In this document: piece by piece, positions 53,178 to 63,212 of the stretch | Layout: the number at the start of each line of letters is the position of its first letter | How positions within the stretch are numbered: the stretch's first letter is position 1 | Assembly: GCA_004524445.1 (NCBI GenBank) | Contig: SDNP01000006.1 | Location: 36,914-100,913 of the forward strand | Origin: Candidatus Thorarchaeota archaeon | GTDB lineage: Archaea; Asgardarchaeota; Thorarchaeia; Thorarchaeales; Thorarchaeaceae | Reading direction: 5' to 3' | DNA: 64,000 nucleotides | Notes under the pieces: model-generated | What the model was told of the DNA's origin: nothing | The model's input: only the letters and a program-made list of their open reading frames with translations | Databases searched by the model: none | Translations under genes and position numbers: made by a program

Positions 53178-53987
53178 TTGGTAATAGATGACCCCGATAT
53201 TCATGAACTCAAGGAATCAGAGTCGATTGGTATTTTCGAGCCAGGTAAGGATATCGAGAGAGAAGTAGATTGGGATCAATTGTTTCGTATTCTGGTCTAT
53301 GTGGGTGCAGGATTTGCTCTGACCATTGCTCTCACTTTCGTGATTCTAATCCCTATGCTTGCAGCAGGACTAGTTACAGTTGACTTGGTCACTATGGACA
53401 TTGTATTTCAGCCTTGGTCCATGCTTGTGCTTACATTCACTGAATTAGGTTTCCTTTTGCCTCCAATTTATTATGCCCGAAAGCGAGGTTTCTCACTACA
53501 TTCTATTGGCATCAAGATTGGACGGCCCGTAAAAGAAGTTCTTCTGGGGTTAGCTTTTGGAGTGGTCATGCTTATCGCGAATCTAATCATCACTTACCTC
53601 ATTGTGACTTATAGTGGCATTCCAATTGAAGATGAAGCGGGCGGTTTTTTCACGCCTAACAGCCCACTAGAAACAATTGCCTGGATTATCGTGATGTTCG
53701 GAGTTGTCGGTTTTAGCGAAGAGGTCCTTTTCCGTGGATTCCTTCAAAAGCGAATGGATTTGTATTTGCGACCAAAGACGAATCACTATAGATTGGCTTC
53801 GTTGGTGGTGACCTCCCTCATATTTTCGTTTGCGCATCTTGAATTTGTGGGATTTGCTGCCAGATTTGTGCTCGGACTATTTCTGGGATACTTGTGCCAA
53901 AGAAGGAATTACTCGATTCTGGGTCCAACCGTTGCTCATGGTTTCAACAATGCAGCTGTAGTTGTATTGGCGAGTTTGGGATTCTAA
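53178..53987 (+). CDS. CPBP-family intramembrane metalloprotease
   Basis: 269 residues with about eight membrane helices. The CPBP/CAAX-protease motifs are intact: EEVLFRGFLQKRM (motif 1), FSFAHLEFVG (motif 2) and HGFNNAAVV (motif 3). Relatives process prenylated proteins or act in membrane protein turnover. The start is TTG 53178; no in-frame ATG precedes the first helix. Confidence 0.88.
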   Translation: MVIDDPDIHELKESESIGIFEPGKDIEREVDWDQLFRILVYVGAGFALTIALTFVILIPMLAAGLVTVDLVTMDIVFQPWSMLVLTFTELGFLLPPIYYARKRGFSLHSIGIKIGRPVKEVLLGLAFGVVMLIANLIITYLIVTYSGIPIEDEAGGFFTPNSPLETIAWIIVMFGVVGFSEEVLFRGFLQKRMDLYLRPKTNHYRLASLVVTSLIFSFAHLEFVGFAARFVLGLFLGYLCQRRNYSILGPTVAHGFNNAAVVVLASLGF

Positions 53988-54046
53988 AAAAGAACAAGGG
54001 GGAACGACATGTTCGCAGAATCGTTCCCATCAATCCCGTGAGAGAT

Positions 54047-54274
54047 TTAACCCTCGTATTCAAAAGCGACTTTGATGTTCGCTCTATATGCTACAATCTT
54101 GTTATCCTTTACCTTCGCTGTGAAATGGTCAACATCTATACCCTTAATTCCTCTCAGGGTCTGTGAGGCTGTTTCAAGGGCCTTTTCAGTCGCATCTTCC
54201 CAGCTTTCAGTGCTTTCGCCTATAAGTTCAATGACTTTTATTACGCTCAAATTTCGGTCCTCCAATATTTGCAT
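54047..54274 (-). CDS. Dodecin
   Basis: 75 residues matching dodecin, a small flavin-storage protein that forms a hollow dodecamer: VIKVIELIGESTESWEDATEK, then an amphipathic helix, then VDHFTAKVKDNKIVAYRANIKVAFEYE. The tryptophan in ESWEDA, which stacks on flavin, is present. The N-terminus is a few residues longer than usual; a TTG at about 54250 would give the common length. Confidence 0.9.
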   Translation of the reverse strand: MQILEDRNLSVIKVIELIGESTESWEDATEKALETASQTLRGIKGIDVDHFTAKVKDNKIVAYRANIKVAFEYEG

Positions 54275-54339
54275 GAATAAGATTCATCCCTGCTTAAATC
54301 CTGTTGCATGATTTTCAAATCAGATTCTGACTCCATGCC

Positions 54340-55497
54340 TTATGCCAAAGTTGTCTTCTTCGTGAAGATGCCCCAAGCAGCAAGGATCATGAAAAGGGAA
54401 ACGCCAAGGATTAAGACGATTTCTCGGGTGAAATCAAAAATTGATATTCCTTTGAATGCAGTATCTATAATCATAATCCTGCCAAGATTGAGCGGATATA
54501 ATTCATCAACAATGCCAACATCGAGGAATCCAGTTCCAACAATCAGAGACCCGAACAGGAGAAATAGAAACGACTGGTTTGCTTGCAGCCGAGTGGTTAC
54601 AATGGTAGATATCAGGACACCAAGGGCGGATCCAGATATGGACATCAATGCCAAGATGACGTTAAGCGTCAGATAATCCGTGTTTGGTTCTACGCCAAAC
54701 AGCGTCATCCACAATATTAGCAGGAATTGGGCCTGAATGACGCCAATGACAAAGTAGCCAAGCACTTTGGCAAGAATTGCCTCTAATTTCGTTGCGGGAG
54801 TTAAAAGCATCCTGTTCAGAGGAATATCTCCCACGATTGCTTGAGCGGCTGTGGCAGACACCGCGATGAACACCGCGAAAACAAGCAAAAAGACCCCGAA
54901 TGTGGATGCAATCCTATTTCCAGTTGGTTGAAATTCGCCAACCCGTTTATAGGCTATCTCTCCTTTAATCCAACCATGGTCAAATCTGAACTGTTCTACA
55001 ACCTCGGAAAATGCCGAGAAGACTGTTGTTTGGCTATCGAAATTCGTACTGCTGATATGTATGCTGACAAAGGCTGGAATGTCACCAGTTATGTTCCCTT
55101 CAAAACCATAGGGAATGACTGCATATGCATCAATTGAATCGCTATAGAGCGCATCGAGGGCTTCCTGCTCGGTTTCATACTCGATGACAATGAAGTCAGG
55201 GCTTTGCTCGAGATACCAAGTGAAGTTTTCTGATAAGTCCTGACCTGGGAATGTATCAGTGGTATCAATATCAACTACCCCAAGCGATAGGGCATTAGCA
55301 CTCGTTTCAGTTGGTTGCCCCATTGCTTGCCCAACATTGCCTTGGTTTATTGCAAAATACATGGTACCCATTATCATGCCGGGCAAAACGAAAACCAATA
55401 GAAGCGCAAACCTATCATTCTGGATAAGTCTGAGTTCCTTGAGAAACATTGAGCGTATTCTCCAGAACTTCGTATTCCCCTTTTCACCGGCTGACAC
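54340..55497 (-). CDS. ABC-2 type permease without adjacent ATPase
   Basis: 385 residues. One N-terminal membrane helix, a large extracytoplasmic domain (about 55-190) and five further helices at the C-terminus, as in ABC-2 permeases of the YhgE/NodJ kind (GDIPLNRMLLTPATKLEAILAKVLGYF is the typical cytoplasmic loop). GTG start. No ATPase gene is adjacent; the nearest (39054-40004) already has its own permease. Substrate unknown. Confidence 0.85.
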   Translation of the reverse strand: MSAGEKGNTKFWRIRSMFLKELRLIQNDRFALLLVFVLPGMIMGTMYFAINQGNVGQAMGQPTETSANALSLGVVDIDTTDTFPGQDLSENFTWYLEQSPDFIVIEYETEQEALDALYSDSIDAYAVIPYGFEGNITGDIPAFVSIHISSTNFDSQTTVFSAFSEVVEQFRFDHGWIKGEIAYKRVGEFQPTGNRIASTFGVFLLVFAVFIAVSATAAQAIVGDIPLNRMLLTPATKLEAILAKVLGYFVIGVIQAQFLLILWMTLFGVEPNTDYLTLNVILALMSISGSALGVLISTIVTTRLQANQSFLFLLFGSLIVGTGFLDVGIVDELYPLNLGRIMIIDTAFKGISIFDFTREIVLILGVSLFMILAAWGIFTKKTTLA

Positions 55498-55624
55498 GGA
55501 AATTCACCAATTGCCTGTTTCCAATGAATGTCTACATCCTTTTATGCATTTTTGGATGACACAATATCAGGAGCAGCATTGTTAAAACATATCATCCTTC
55601 GCATACGTATAGGTCAAGATTTCA

Positions 55625-56011
55625 ATGATGCCATCCGAAAAGCAGTTGGGAAAATTCGCAGTCATTGGCATAATTGTGGCGGGAGCCCTTCTAAACATAG
55701 GTCTCTATTTTATTTTGTTTTTTATTGCTCCTATCTTAGTCGGTGCTGTAGTTGGATATCTCATGCATATTCTACATAGGGCTTTGCTCGGGTCGTTTCT
55801 ATCCGGTCTTCTCGCCTATTTGCCTTTGGAATTATTAACTGCTCCCACATATATTCAATATTTGGTTGATGAGGGAGTCTATTCCGTAAATGAGATTGCA
55901 CAAAATTTGGCAAACATTTACTTTCAACTTATCTCAGCTTCTGTGATTCTTGCCCTTCTTTGTCTGGTGGGTGGATATCTCGGATTGCTCATAAGGCGAA
56001 GAATCTCATGA
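55625..56011 (+). CDS. Small hypothetical membrane protein
   Basis: 128 residues with four membrane helices and a glycine-rich character (IIVAGALLNIGLYFILFF and GAVVGYLMHILHRALLGSFLSGLL). It resembles in layout the small membrane protein at 59988-60458. Function unknown. Starts with two ATG codons. Confidence 0.75.
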   Translation: MMPSEKQLGKFAVIGIIVAGALLNIGLYFILFFIAPILVGAVVGYLMHILHRALLGSFLSGLLAYLPLELLTAPTYIQYLVDEGVYSVNEIAQNLANIYFQLISASVILALLCLVGGYLGLLIRRRIS

Positions 56012-56201
56012 GGCGCAGCGCTACGTACCAACAATTTTTTTGGGCTTGAAATTTGCACTCGGGCGCACTGTTGCCGCAGGTCATTAACAATCTGGCAGGT
56101 TCACTACTCGGAATCATGCCGATTTCAACCTTCAGTTCGTCAAGTATAGCCCTCCTATCCCGAGTGAAGTTCTTACTCTCGATTGAACTAATTTTGTTCA
56201 A
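55989..56201 (-). CDS. Possible small hypothetical protein
   Basis: 70 residues from a TTG. Charged helical N-terminus, then a segment with three cysteines (MTCGNSAPECKFQAQKNC). No Shine-Dalgarno is obvious, and the 3' end overlaps the end of the plus-strand gene by 23 bases. The composition is more protein-like than the surrounding frames, but support is weak. Confidence 0.35.
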   Translation of the reverse strand: MNKISSIESKNFTRDRRAILDELKVEIGMIPSSEPARLLMTCGNSAPECKFQAQKNCWYVALRLMRFFAL

Positions 56202-56287
56202 CTTTTTTTCGAATAATGCTCATAATCACTTTTCACCTGCATAGCGAAAGCGATAATTACGGCTTCTGTTATCCTCGAGGTAATATA

Positions 56288-56962
56288 TTGAAATTGGCGA
56301 TGGAGATGCACAGAAAAATAGAAGTCGTATCATTTGATCTGGACGGTGTCCTGTATGACGGACCAAGCGCAGTCTACCCTGTAGCAAAGGAACTTGGGCT
56401 GGAAAAGCAGTTCATTTCGACTCTGAAGAAGGTAACTGAGAAAGAGTTGCCTCTAAATGACTCGATTCGAGAGGGCGCAAAGATTTGGAAGGGAATTCCC
56501 GTGGATGGCACACTGGATCATATTATTGAGGAGATGCCTTTGATGAAGGGCGCTGAGGAAACAGTATCTACCTTGAAAGAATGGGGTTATACTGTTGGCT
56601 GCATCTCAAGCGGCGTTAGCCAGTTCTTTCTAAAGCCGCTGAAACGAAGGCTTGACTTAGACTTTGCCTATTCAAATACACTTGGGGAGATTGATGGTAA
56701 ACATGATGGTTCTGTTGAGTATATAATGGGTCCTCCTCAAAAGGCCCAAGCTGCTCAGAAAGTTCTCTCAGAATATGGCCTCACTAATGAGGTTCTCGCC
56801 AGTATTGGCGACGGAGAGAATGACATTCCACTATTTCATATGAGCGAGTTTAGCATAGCATTCAATCCCGAATCTCCTGCTGTAAGCGACGCTGCGACCC
56901 TAACGATATTATCGAAGGATTTGAGGTCAATACTTCCTCATTTCATTAAGGACGTTCTTTAG
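56288..56962 (+). CDS. HAD-superfamily phosphatase, SerB-like
   Basis: 224 residues. Motif I DLDGVL, motif II SSGVSQFF, motif III Lys region (MGPPQKAQAAQKVL) and motif IV GDGENDIPLF, as in phosphoserine phosphatase. It may make serine from phosphoserine or act on a related phosphomonoester. TTG 56288 is chosen because GAGGT lies 6 bases upstream; ATG 56300 or 56306 is possible. The end overlaps the end of the convergent aminotransferase gene by 4 bases. Confidence 0.88.
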   Translation: MKLAMEMHRKIEVVSFDLDGVLYDGPSAVYPVAKELGLEKQFISTLKKVTEKELPLNDSIREGAKIWKGIPVDGTLDHIIEEMPLMKGAEETVSTLKEWGYTVGCISSGVSQFFLKPLKRRLDLDFAYSNTLGEIDGKHDGSVEYIMGPPQKAQAAQKVLSEYGLTNEVLASIGDGENDIPLFHMSEFSIAFNPESPAVSDAATLTILSKDLRSILPHFIKDVL

Positions 56963-58104
56963 GTTAGGATGTTTTCAAGAGCGTTTAGAATTTTATGCAT
57001 GTCTTCATCGCTAACGAGGGGGTGTACCGGAATATCAAAATGTGTGCGGCCAATCTCTTCCGATATTGGGAGTTTGATGGATTTATAGTCAGGATAGTTC
57101 ACGAACTCAGCCCACCTCCATTCGTTAATATTGAGATAGGTTCCTTGTTTATGACATGGTAAAGCATAGACTGTTCTGGAACCCACATCCATCTCGCGGA
57201 GATTTTCTATTATCTCATCTCTATCCTTATCGTGGGAGGTAACTCTCGGAGCGTAGACATGATATGAGGACTCGAATCCGTTAGGTTCTCTTTGAGTTTC
57301 AATTCCATCAACCTCCTCAAAGAACTCGTTGTATTTTATTGCCTTGACCCTTCTTGCCCTTGTATTTTCAGGTAGCCTGCTAAGCTGCACCCGACCAAGT
57401 GCGGCAACAAGGTCCATCATGCGGTTGTTGTATCCAATTCTGAAATGGCTATACCCGCCTCCTTTGCCTCGACCGTGATTCTTAATCATCAATGCTTTTT
57501 CTAAAATCTCTTCATTATTCGTGGCAATCATCCCGCCTTCGCCCGTCATCATATTCTTGGTTGCATAGAATGAAAATGCTGAAACATCACCGAATGTTCC
57601 AACTTTGTGTCCATCGATTGTTCCTCCGTGAGCTTGACAGGCATCTTCTATGACCATGAGGTCCTCATCTTCGGCAATGTCCATAATGTGCTTCATGTCA
57701 CATGGCATTCCGAAGATATGTACTGGCATAATTGCTGTCGTCTTCTCAGTGATTGCTTCTCTGATTTGTTCTGGGTCGATATTGTATGTGTCTGGGTCAA
57801 CATCGACAAAAATCGGAATAGCTCCAATCATCGAGATTGTATTAGCTGAAGCGATGAACGTAAAGGGAGTGGTTATCACCTCATCTCCAGGTTGGATGTT
57901 CATTGCCTCTAACGCTGTACTCAAGGCAGTCGTTCCGTTTGAAGTAACTGTGGCATATTTTGTTCCGAGATATTTTTGGAATTCCTCTTCAAATGCGCGA
58001 GAAACCTTTCCTTCTGCTAACATTCCGCTTTTCAGGACCTTCTCTACCGCTTCGAGTTCTTCGTGGTCAATTATAGGCTTGGCAAAGGGAATCAAGTCAA
58101 TCAC
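56959..58104 (-). CDS. DegT/DnrJ/EryC1 family aminotransferase
   Basis: 381 residues, PLP-dependent, of the sugar-aminotransferase family. Landmarks: YATVTSNGTTALSTALEA (phosphate binding), VIEDACQAHGG (Asp that contacts the pyridine nitrogen) and SFYATKNMMTGEGG (PLP Lys). It probably makes an amino sugar nucleotide for surface glycans. GTG start. Fifth gene of a minus-strand run that begins with the acylase. Confidence 0.93.
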   Translation of the reverse strand: MIDLIPFAKPIIDHEELEAVEKVLKSGMLAEGKVSRAFEEEFQKYLGTKYATVTSNGTTALSTALEAMNIQPGDEVITTPFTFIASANTISMIGAIPIFVDVDPDTYNIDPEQIREAITEKTTAIMPVHIFGMPCDMKHIMDIAEDEDLMVIEDACQAHGGTIDGHKVGTFGDVSAFSFYATKNMMTGEGGMIATNNEEILEKALMIKNHGRGKGGGYSHFRIGYNNRMMDLVAALGRVQLSRLPENTRARRVKAIKYNEFFEEVDGIETQREPNGFESSYHVYAPRVTSHDKDRDEIIENLREMDVGSRTVYALPCHKQGTYLNINEWRWAEFVNYPDYKSIKLPISEEIGRTHFDIPVHPLVSDEDMHKILNALENILT

Positions 58105-58164
58105 TGCACTTCAAGAAATTGACTCGGTTAAAACAATTTGCATGTCCAAATTTGATAATTGGGT

Positions 58165-58704
58165 CTAGTCGTTGGAGATATCCGTGTCTTCTTTATTTGC
58201 CTTCTTTTTGTTTTCGAAGTATCCTACTACTCCCACGGAGATCATCATTGCTGCCAGCGCGACCAGTACATAGAGCAGGTTAGCTAGCATAAATATAATC
58301 GCAAGCCCCAATCCGCTCATCACACCCGTGGAGAATCTTACCGAATTTCTCGTTTTTCTTGGTGAGAGACGCTGTGTCATCCAATCGACAACTGTTGAGA
58401 GTCCGAGAACTAAAGCAATTAGGAACCATAACCAAGATGGCTCCATTGATATGCCAAGAACAGAAAAGAAAACAATCCCGAGGCCCATGCCTCCATATAT
58501 CCCCGTACACCGGGCACAGAAGTAAATTGATCTTCCAAAAACTGTGAGTCTTAAACAATGACCATATAGAGAAGGAGGATGATGTGAAATTAGCATATGG
58601 ATTGTTTCTTTAATCTCATCACTTCTATTCCATTGATTGGGTTGAAAAACGACCTCATCCGTTTTTGGTGCATCTTGTTTTTTGCTCACTTGGGTGTGCC
58701 TCAC
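58165..58704 (-). CDS. DUF2085 membrane protein
   Basis: 179 residues. A cytoplasmic start, then HCLRLTVFGRSIYFCARCTGIYGG, the hallmark of DUF2085 (a cysteine-containing segment before the first helix), a conserved VVDWMTQ segment and four membrane helices. Function of the family is unknown. GTG start. Confidence 0.85.
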   Translation of the reverse strand: MRHTQVSKKQDAPKTDEVVFQPNQWNRSDEIKETIHMLISHHPPSLYGHCLRLTVFGRSIYFCARCTGIYGGMGLGIVFFSVLGISMEPSWLWFLIALVLGLSTVVDWMTQRLSPRKTRNSVRFSTGVMSGLGLAIIFMLANLLYVLVALAAMMISVGVVGYFENKKKANKEDTDISND

Positions 58705-58737
58705 TTCTCTCGTAGCAATAATCTTGCAGATGAATGC

Positions 58738-59922
58738 CTAACCTAGTTTGGAAGCAATCTCTTTCGCGAGGTGCCTGATTTGCTCCTCTTCTTCGTCATT
58801 GGGTTTTCCTCTCACCCTTATAGTTGGTTCTAAGACTTCAAATCCGTCCTCTTGAAGCCTGGGTTTGAGCTTTCTTATTGCCCCACCGCCCCATCCATAA
58901 TTTCCGAACAGTCCCATTGGCCTTTGGGCAAATCTCTTACCCTCAAGCTCATCTACGAATGTGCCAATTGGTGGAAACGGATATGCATCGTAAGTTGGTG
59001 AACCGATAACTATTACCCCGGCTCGCATAGTATCTACAATTATGTCACTCATGTCACTATATACAATATTGTGGACCTTTACATCCACATCTAGGTTTTC
59101 GAGAGCTTCTTTGAGTTTGTAAGCCACTCTGTGAGTGAACCCATACATCGTGCCATAAACTATGGTGCAATTGTTCTCAAGCTCGGGGCTGCTCCAACGA
59201 TCATAGCGTTCAACAATCCACATGGGATTGTCCCGATATATTGGCCCATGACTTGGGGCTATCATCTCTATGTCAATTCCCAGATTCTTTACCTTCTGAA
59301 TACCTCTTTGGATGAATTTCAGATAGCTTGTGATTATTGAGGAGAGATATCTTCTGCTCTCATGCTCAATCATTCGTAAATCGATTTCATCGTCGAAATG
59401 TTTCCCGTTCAATGCTCCGTATGAACCAAATGCGTCGCATGAAAACAGAATCCTGTCTTCCATCAAGTAGGTCATCATTGTTTCAGGCCAGTGCAGAAAT
59501 TTGGCATGAACAAACTTGAGAGTCTTTTCTCCAAGGCTGATTTCTTCAAGATCATCTACGATTTTTTGCTCAAGTGAAACATCGTAGAATGATTCCTGCA
59601 TTCCTGATGCCATTCTGGTATATACCATGGTGGCATTGGTGGCAATCTTGGCTATCTCCGGGAGCGCTCCAGTGTGGTCTGGCTCCATGTGGTTCATAAT
59701 AATATAGTCAATATCCTTGGGGTCAACAATCTCCTTGATATTTTCAATCCATTCCTGTGCCCATGGGCCCTTGACCAATTCAATGATTGCTATCTTCTCA
59801 TCTACAATCAAAAAGCTATTGTAGGAAACGCCGAAGGGCAATTTCCATAGGTTCTCAAAATACTCAGTATGGTGATCATCAACGCCTATGTAGTACACAC
59901 CTTTGGTCAGTTCTCTATGCAT
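58738..59922 (-). CDS. A-type flavoprotein (FprA/flavorubredoxin-like)
   Basis: 394 residues. N-terminal metallo-beta-lactamase-like domain with the di-iron ligands HMEPDH, and a C-terminal flavodoxin domain (IVYGTMYGFTHRVAYKLKEAL, then VIGSPTYDAYPFPP). Members reduce O2 to water or NO to N2O, protecting anaerobes; in methanogens F420H2 is the donor. ATG 59922 is chosen because GGAG lies at proper spacing; ATG 59943 is in frame. Confidence 0.94.
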   Translation of the reverse strand: MHRELTKGVYYIGVDDHHTEYFENLWKLPFGVSYNSFLIVDEKIAIIELVKGPWAQEWIENIKEIVDPKDIDYIIMNHMEPDHTGALPEIAKIATNATMVYTRMASGMQESFYDVSLEQKIVDDLEEISLGEKTLKFVHAKFLHWPETMMTYLMEDRILFSCDAFGSYGALNGKHFDDEIDLRMIEHESRRYLSSIITSYLKFIQRGIQKVKNLGIDIEMIAPSHGPIYRDNPMWIVERYDRWSSPELENNCTIVYGTMYGFTHRVAYKLKEALENLDVDVKVHNIVYSDMSDIIVDTMRAGVIVIGSPTYDAYPFPPIGTFVDELEGKRFAQRPMGLFGNYGWGGGAIRKLKPRLQEDGFEVLEPTIRVRGKPNDEEEEQIRHLAKEIASKLG

Positions 59923-59987
59923 GGCTTTCTGCTCCTTATACACGCATCCAGTGCTTTTGGTCTCTCATTGAGAATAAAAGCTCTGCC

Positions 59988-60458
59988 CTATAACGTTGAG
60001 CGCAAGGATTTCAGGTTTGAGTGTTTTTCTTGCTCTTGGACGACCTCGACTTCCGTTCCGTTATTCTTACCTGTGATTATTTCGTCGACCAACTCTAAAA
60101 CAGCTCTACCTACTATTCCACCAAATCCACCAAGAAGTGCTCCTATCAAGATGCTGATCAGTATCACTACGAAACCAAGGCCTGATAAGCCAAGAAGTCC
60201 AATGAAGAAGTCTGCTATCTCTAGTGCTTGTGCCGTGACAATTAGAAATATGAATATACTTGACCACGCTAAGGCTATACCAACAAATCCGGCAGCGAAA
60301 GAATGCAAGTATCTTCTCGTGAAGAGGGCTCCGATGAAACCGGCCAGAAGCATTAGTATCCATTGCCCACTTAATTGAAGGGTTGCTCCTACCACTGCCA
60401 CAATAATGGCACTTGGTATGACTCCGATGTTTGGAAATAAGTCGTCGATTTTACTCAT
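59988..60458 (-). CDS. Hypothetical membrane protein
   Basis: 156 residues with four membrane helices and a charged C-terminal tail. Start ATG with GGTGGAGATC directly upstream. It follows the acylase-family gene by 11 bases and is probably co-transcribed with it. In layout it resembles the protein at 55625-56011. Confidence 0.75.
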   Translation of the reverse strand: MSKIDDLFPNIGVIPSAIIVAVVGATLQLSGQWILMLLAGFIGALFTRRYLHSFAAGFVGIALAWSSIFIFLIVTAQALEIADFFIGLLGLSGLGFVVILISILIGALLGGFGGIVGRAVLELVDEIITGKNNGTEVEVVQEQEKHSNLKSLRSTL

Positions 60459-60469
60459 ACGATCTCCAC

Positions 60470-63082
60470 CTATGGAACGAATGTTATAGTTCGTTCAATC
60501 AAGTTATTGTTAATATCATTGTCTCTGAAGTCAGTTGGTGTAGAATAGTAGTACATTTTATGATATCCATAGTGTTCGAGTGATTCATCATATGAATACC
60601 ATAATTCGAATAGGTCACTCCAATGCTGGCTAAAAGGCACACCACTTTGTCCACCTGGGTAAACTCCGTATGAGTTTTCGATATTTCCCAAATTTGCCAC
60701 CATTCTCCAAGATGGACCCGATGTAACAACAAATCTCTCGTCCCATCCAGATGCCCTATGGCCATGAGCTGCATTGAGAGTGAAGCCGCTACCCCGATGA
60801 GCACCTCCGCCAATATGGGTCAGACCCGCCAGATGCTCTAAGACGATAATGTGCTGTTCTCCGTACTGCCAATTGGTTCTATTTACTCCGAGTTCCGAAA
60901 CTATATGATTCAGGGCCCGGTGAAGCGCACGTAGGATAATGTCATGACGTGTTTCTACAACGCTCTGCGTTCTCTGGTCATCCAGATAATACGTGTTAGT
61001 TTCCTTCAGCATTTTTTCTAAGACAGGAATGAAGGGCATCATTATGTCAGAGTCAGCTGTCCAGACCTCATCGAATACCTCGTAATTAAGAGCACTTCGA
61101 AGATAGAGCCAGATGGTGGGCGCCATGCTATTTGTCTTCATCTCGAAGTCCCAATCCTCTATTTCATCAACAATGTCTTGTATTGAATCGTTCGAGTTGC
61201 CGAGGGATGACCAGTCATCAAGTACAATGGGCACAATCTCTCTTGCTGAAATATCGAGCGAGTCCGCTTGATACCTCATCATGTCCTCCATGGTCACACT
61301 TTCATCATTCTTGAGGAGATGATCTATTCGTCTTCCTCTGTAGCCGGAAGCGAAGGGTCCAAGCAACTGATATCCATAGTCACCAAAGTTGATGGGTTGT
61401 TGATTTGCGCTCTGAAGATAATGCTGTGCTGGGTCAACAGATCGTGGATTATGGGCAAATGGTATGTAGCCAGTCCAGCCTACAGAGTCATTCAACAGTT
61501 GAACCGGAAACTCACCACTATATCCAGAGCGAATTGGGAACCTACCTGCTACAGTCATGGCAATATGTCCTGCATCATCGGCATATACAATATTCTGAGG
61601 CGGCGAGTCCCACCAGTACATCGACTTATGGTAATCTTCAATGCCAGTTGCCTTGTTTAATATCGATAGAGATAACAGTTCATGCGTAATTTGATTTCCG
61701 GTCCACATCATCGCAAGATTGGGCTCTGTGTCAGTATCTGTACCATGAGTTTCCACGACTGCATCAATGCAAGGTCCATGTACGGACCATTTTACTTCGA
61801 ATGGAATCTCTGTCCCTTCTTTAGTGCGAATAGTTTCATCATATATCGTGAAGTCCTTCCACTCACTGTTGTACTCGTATTGACTCGAATTTTCGGGATT
61901 GAGTTTCTCTATCACTATGTCAAGAACGTCCGCTCCGACGTTCGTGAAGCCCCAAGCAATATGATCAGTGTGGCCCAATACAAACCCTGGTAGTCCAGGA
62001 AATGAAACGCCTGATACATCAAGTAGACCTGGCACTACTATATGTGCTTCGTACCACAGAGATGGCGCCTGTAAACCCAGATGAGGATCATTTGCTAGGA
62101 TTGGAAAACCCGTTGAAGACTTGGTGCCGTCAACAACCCAATTATTGCTTCCAACAAGGTCTTCTGCGCCAAATGGTATGATGACATTTTTGAGAGTATC
62201 AATGATTATCTTTGCCTTTTCCGGCTCTATTCCGCATAGAGCTAGTTTGGAGCTATCAAGACCCTCGGTCGACAATGAACCAACTGGAAAATCTCCTGGT
62301 GCATTTGGGTATTCTCCTAGGCTTAGATTTGTCTGCTCGGGGATAATCGGGACGGAATATGGTTGAGCATCAAAATACAACTCGTTCAGCATCGATTCGT
62401 TTTGGAGTGTAGCTCTAATATACTCTCGCGTGAAATCACGCATTCCACCCGACAGCCCCCAGGTCATCATTTTCGCCCAGATGAAGATGTCAACCGGCTC
62501 CCAGAGCTCCGGTGTTACGCCCAGAAGCTTGAATTCGATAGGTGTCGTGGCACTCGTCATCGATCTAATGAATGCGTTTACTCCATCTACTTCGGCATTT
62601 ACGAGTTCCAATGCATAAGCTACATCCGGATCATTCTCGTTACTCAGGTACCAGTCGTACGTTTTCTGAGCAGAACGAGCCAATCCGATGGCCCGATAGA
62701 ATTTATCGCTACTGCTCGCATATGAGCCAACAATCTCGCTGATTCTTCCTGCAGCAAGACTATTCTGAATAACCATCTGGAAAAGACGTTCTTTGGCATG
62801 CATATACCCTAGGGCCATATGAGCATCTCTAGCTGATTGTGCGTAGATGTGAGGAATCCCATATCTATCAATGACAACTTCTACCTCATTATCAATGCCA
62901 TCCAACACAATGGTCTGATCGGCTTTGTTATCAAGGCCAATCCCAACATCGAAGATCCCTCCGAGCGGTTGAATGATACCTAATCCTCCTGCAAGTGGCC
63001 CAATTGGAATGGTCAGCAGTACTACTAGAATGACAGGTCCAATCAAGCTCAGACCCAGATGTGCTATCTTCCTCCTCATCAA
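60470..63082 (-). CDS. Penicillin acylase family protein (Ntn hydrolase)
   Basis: 870 residues. An N-terminal membrane anchor or signal (about 8-33) is followed by the alpha-chain region (IDRYGIPHIYAQSARDAHMALGY, residues about 71-93). The nucleophile follows at GSNNWVVDG (S312), the usual self-cleavage site giving alpha and beta chains. NDPHL and the beta-chain body come next. Members hydrolyse amides such as acylated homoserine lactones, bile salts or aculeacins. The natural substrate here is unknown. It is slightly longer than typical (about 780). Confidence 0.92.
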   Translation of the reverse strand: MMRRKIAHLGLSLIGPVILVVLLTIPIGPLAGGLGIIQPLGGIFDVGIGLDNKADQTIVLDGIDNEVEVVIDRYGIPHIYAQSARDAHMALGYMHAKERLFQMVIQNSLAAGRISEIVGSYASSSDKFYRAIGLARSAQKTYDWYLSNENDPDVAYALELVNAEVDGVNAFIRSMTSATTPIEFKLLGVTPELWEPVDIFIWAKMMTWGLSGGMRDFTREYIRATLQNESMLNELYFDAQPYSVPIIPEQTNLSLGEYPNAPGDFPVGSLSTEGLDSSKLALCGIEPEKAKIIIDTLKNVIIPFGAEDLVGSNNWVVDGTKSSTGFPILANDPHLGLQAPSLWYEAHIVVPGLLDVSGVSFPGLPGFVLGHTDHIAWGFTNVGADVLDIVIEKLNPENSSQYEYNSEWKDFTIYDETIRTKEGTEIPFEVKWSVHGPCIDAVVETHGTDTDTEPNLAMMWTGNQITHELLSLSILNKATGIEDYHKSMYWWDSPPQNIVYADDAGHIAMTVAGRFPIRSGYSGEFPVQLLNDSVGWTGYIPFAHNPRSVDPAQHYLQSANQQPINFGDYGYQLLGPFASGYRGRRIDHLLKNDESVTMEDMMRYQADSLDISAREIVPIVLDDWSSLGNSNDSIQDIVDEIEDWDFEMKTNSMAPTIWLYLRSALNYEVFDEVWTADSDIMMPFIPVLEKMLKETNTYYLDDQRTQSVVETRHDIILRALHRALNHIVSELGVNRTNWQYGEQHIIVLEHLAGLTHIGGGAHRGSGFTLNAAHGHRASGWDERFVVTSGPSWRMVANLGNIENSYGVYPGGQSGVPFSQHWSDLFELWYSYDESLEHYGYHKMYYYSTPTDFRDNDINNNLIERTITFVP

Positions 63083-63212
63083 ATTTCACAACCGCATTGA
63101 AAATAACAGTATCATCTTATTTCTCTTAAGTCTTCGCTGATTCCCCTAATTTTGGTACTTGGGAAGGTTTTTGAGCAAGTAGCTTTTTCACTATTTTTTG
63201 TTGTGAGTCACA

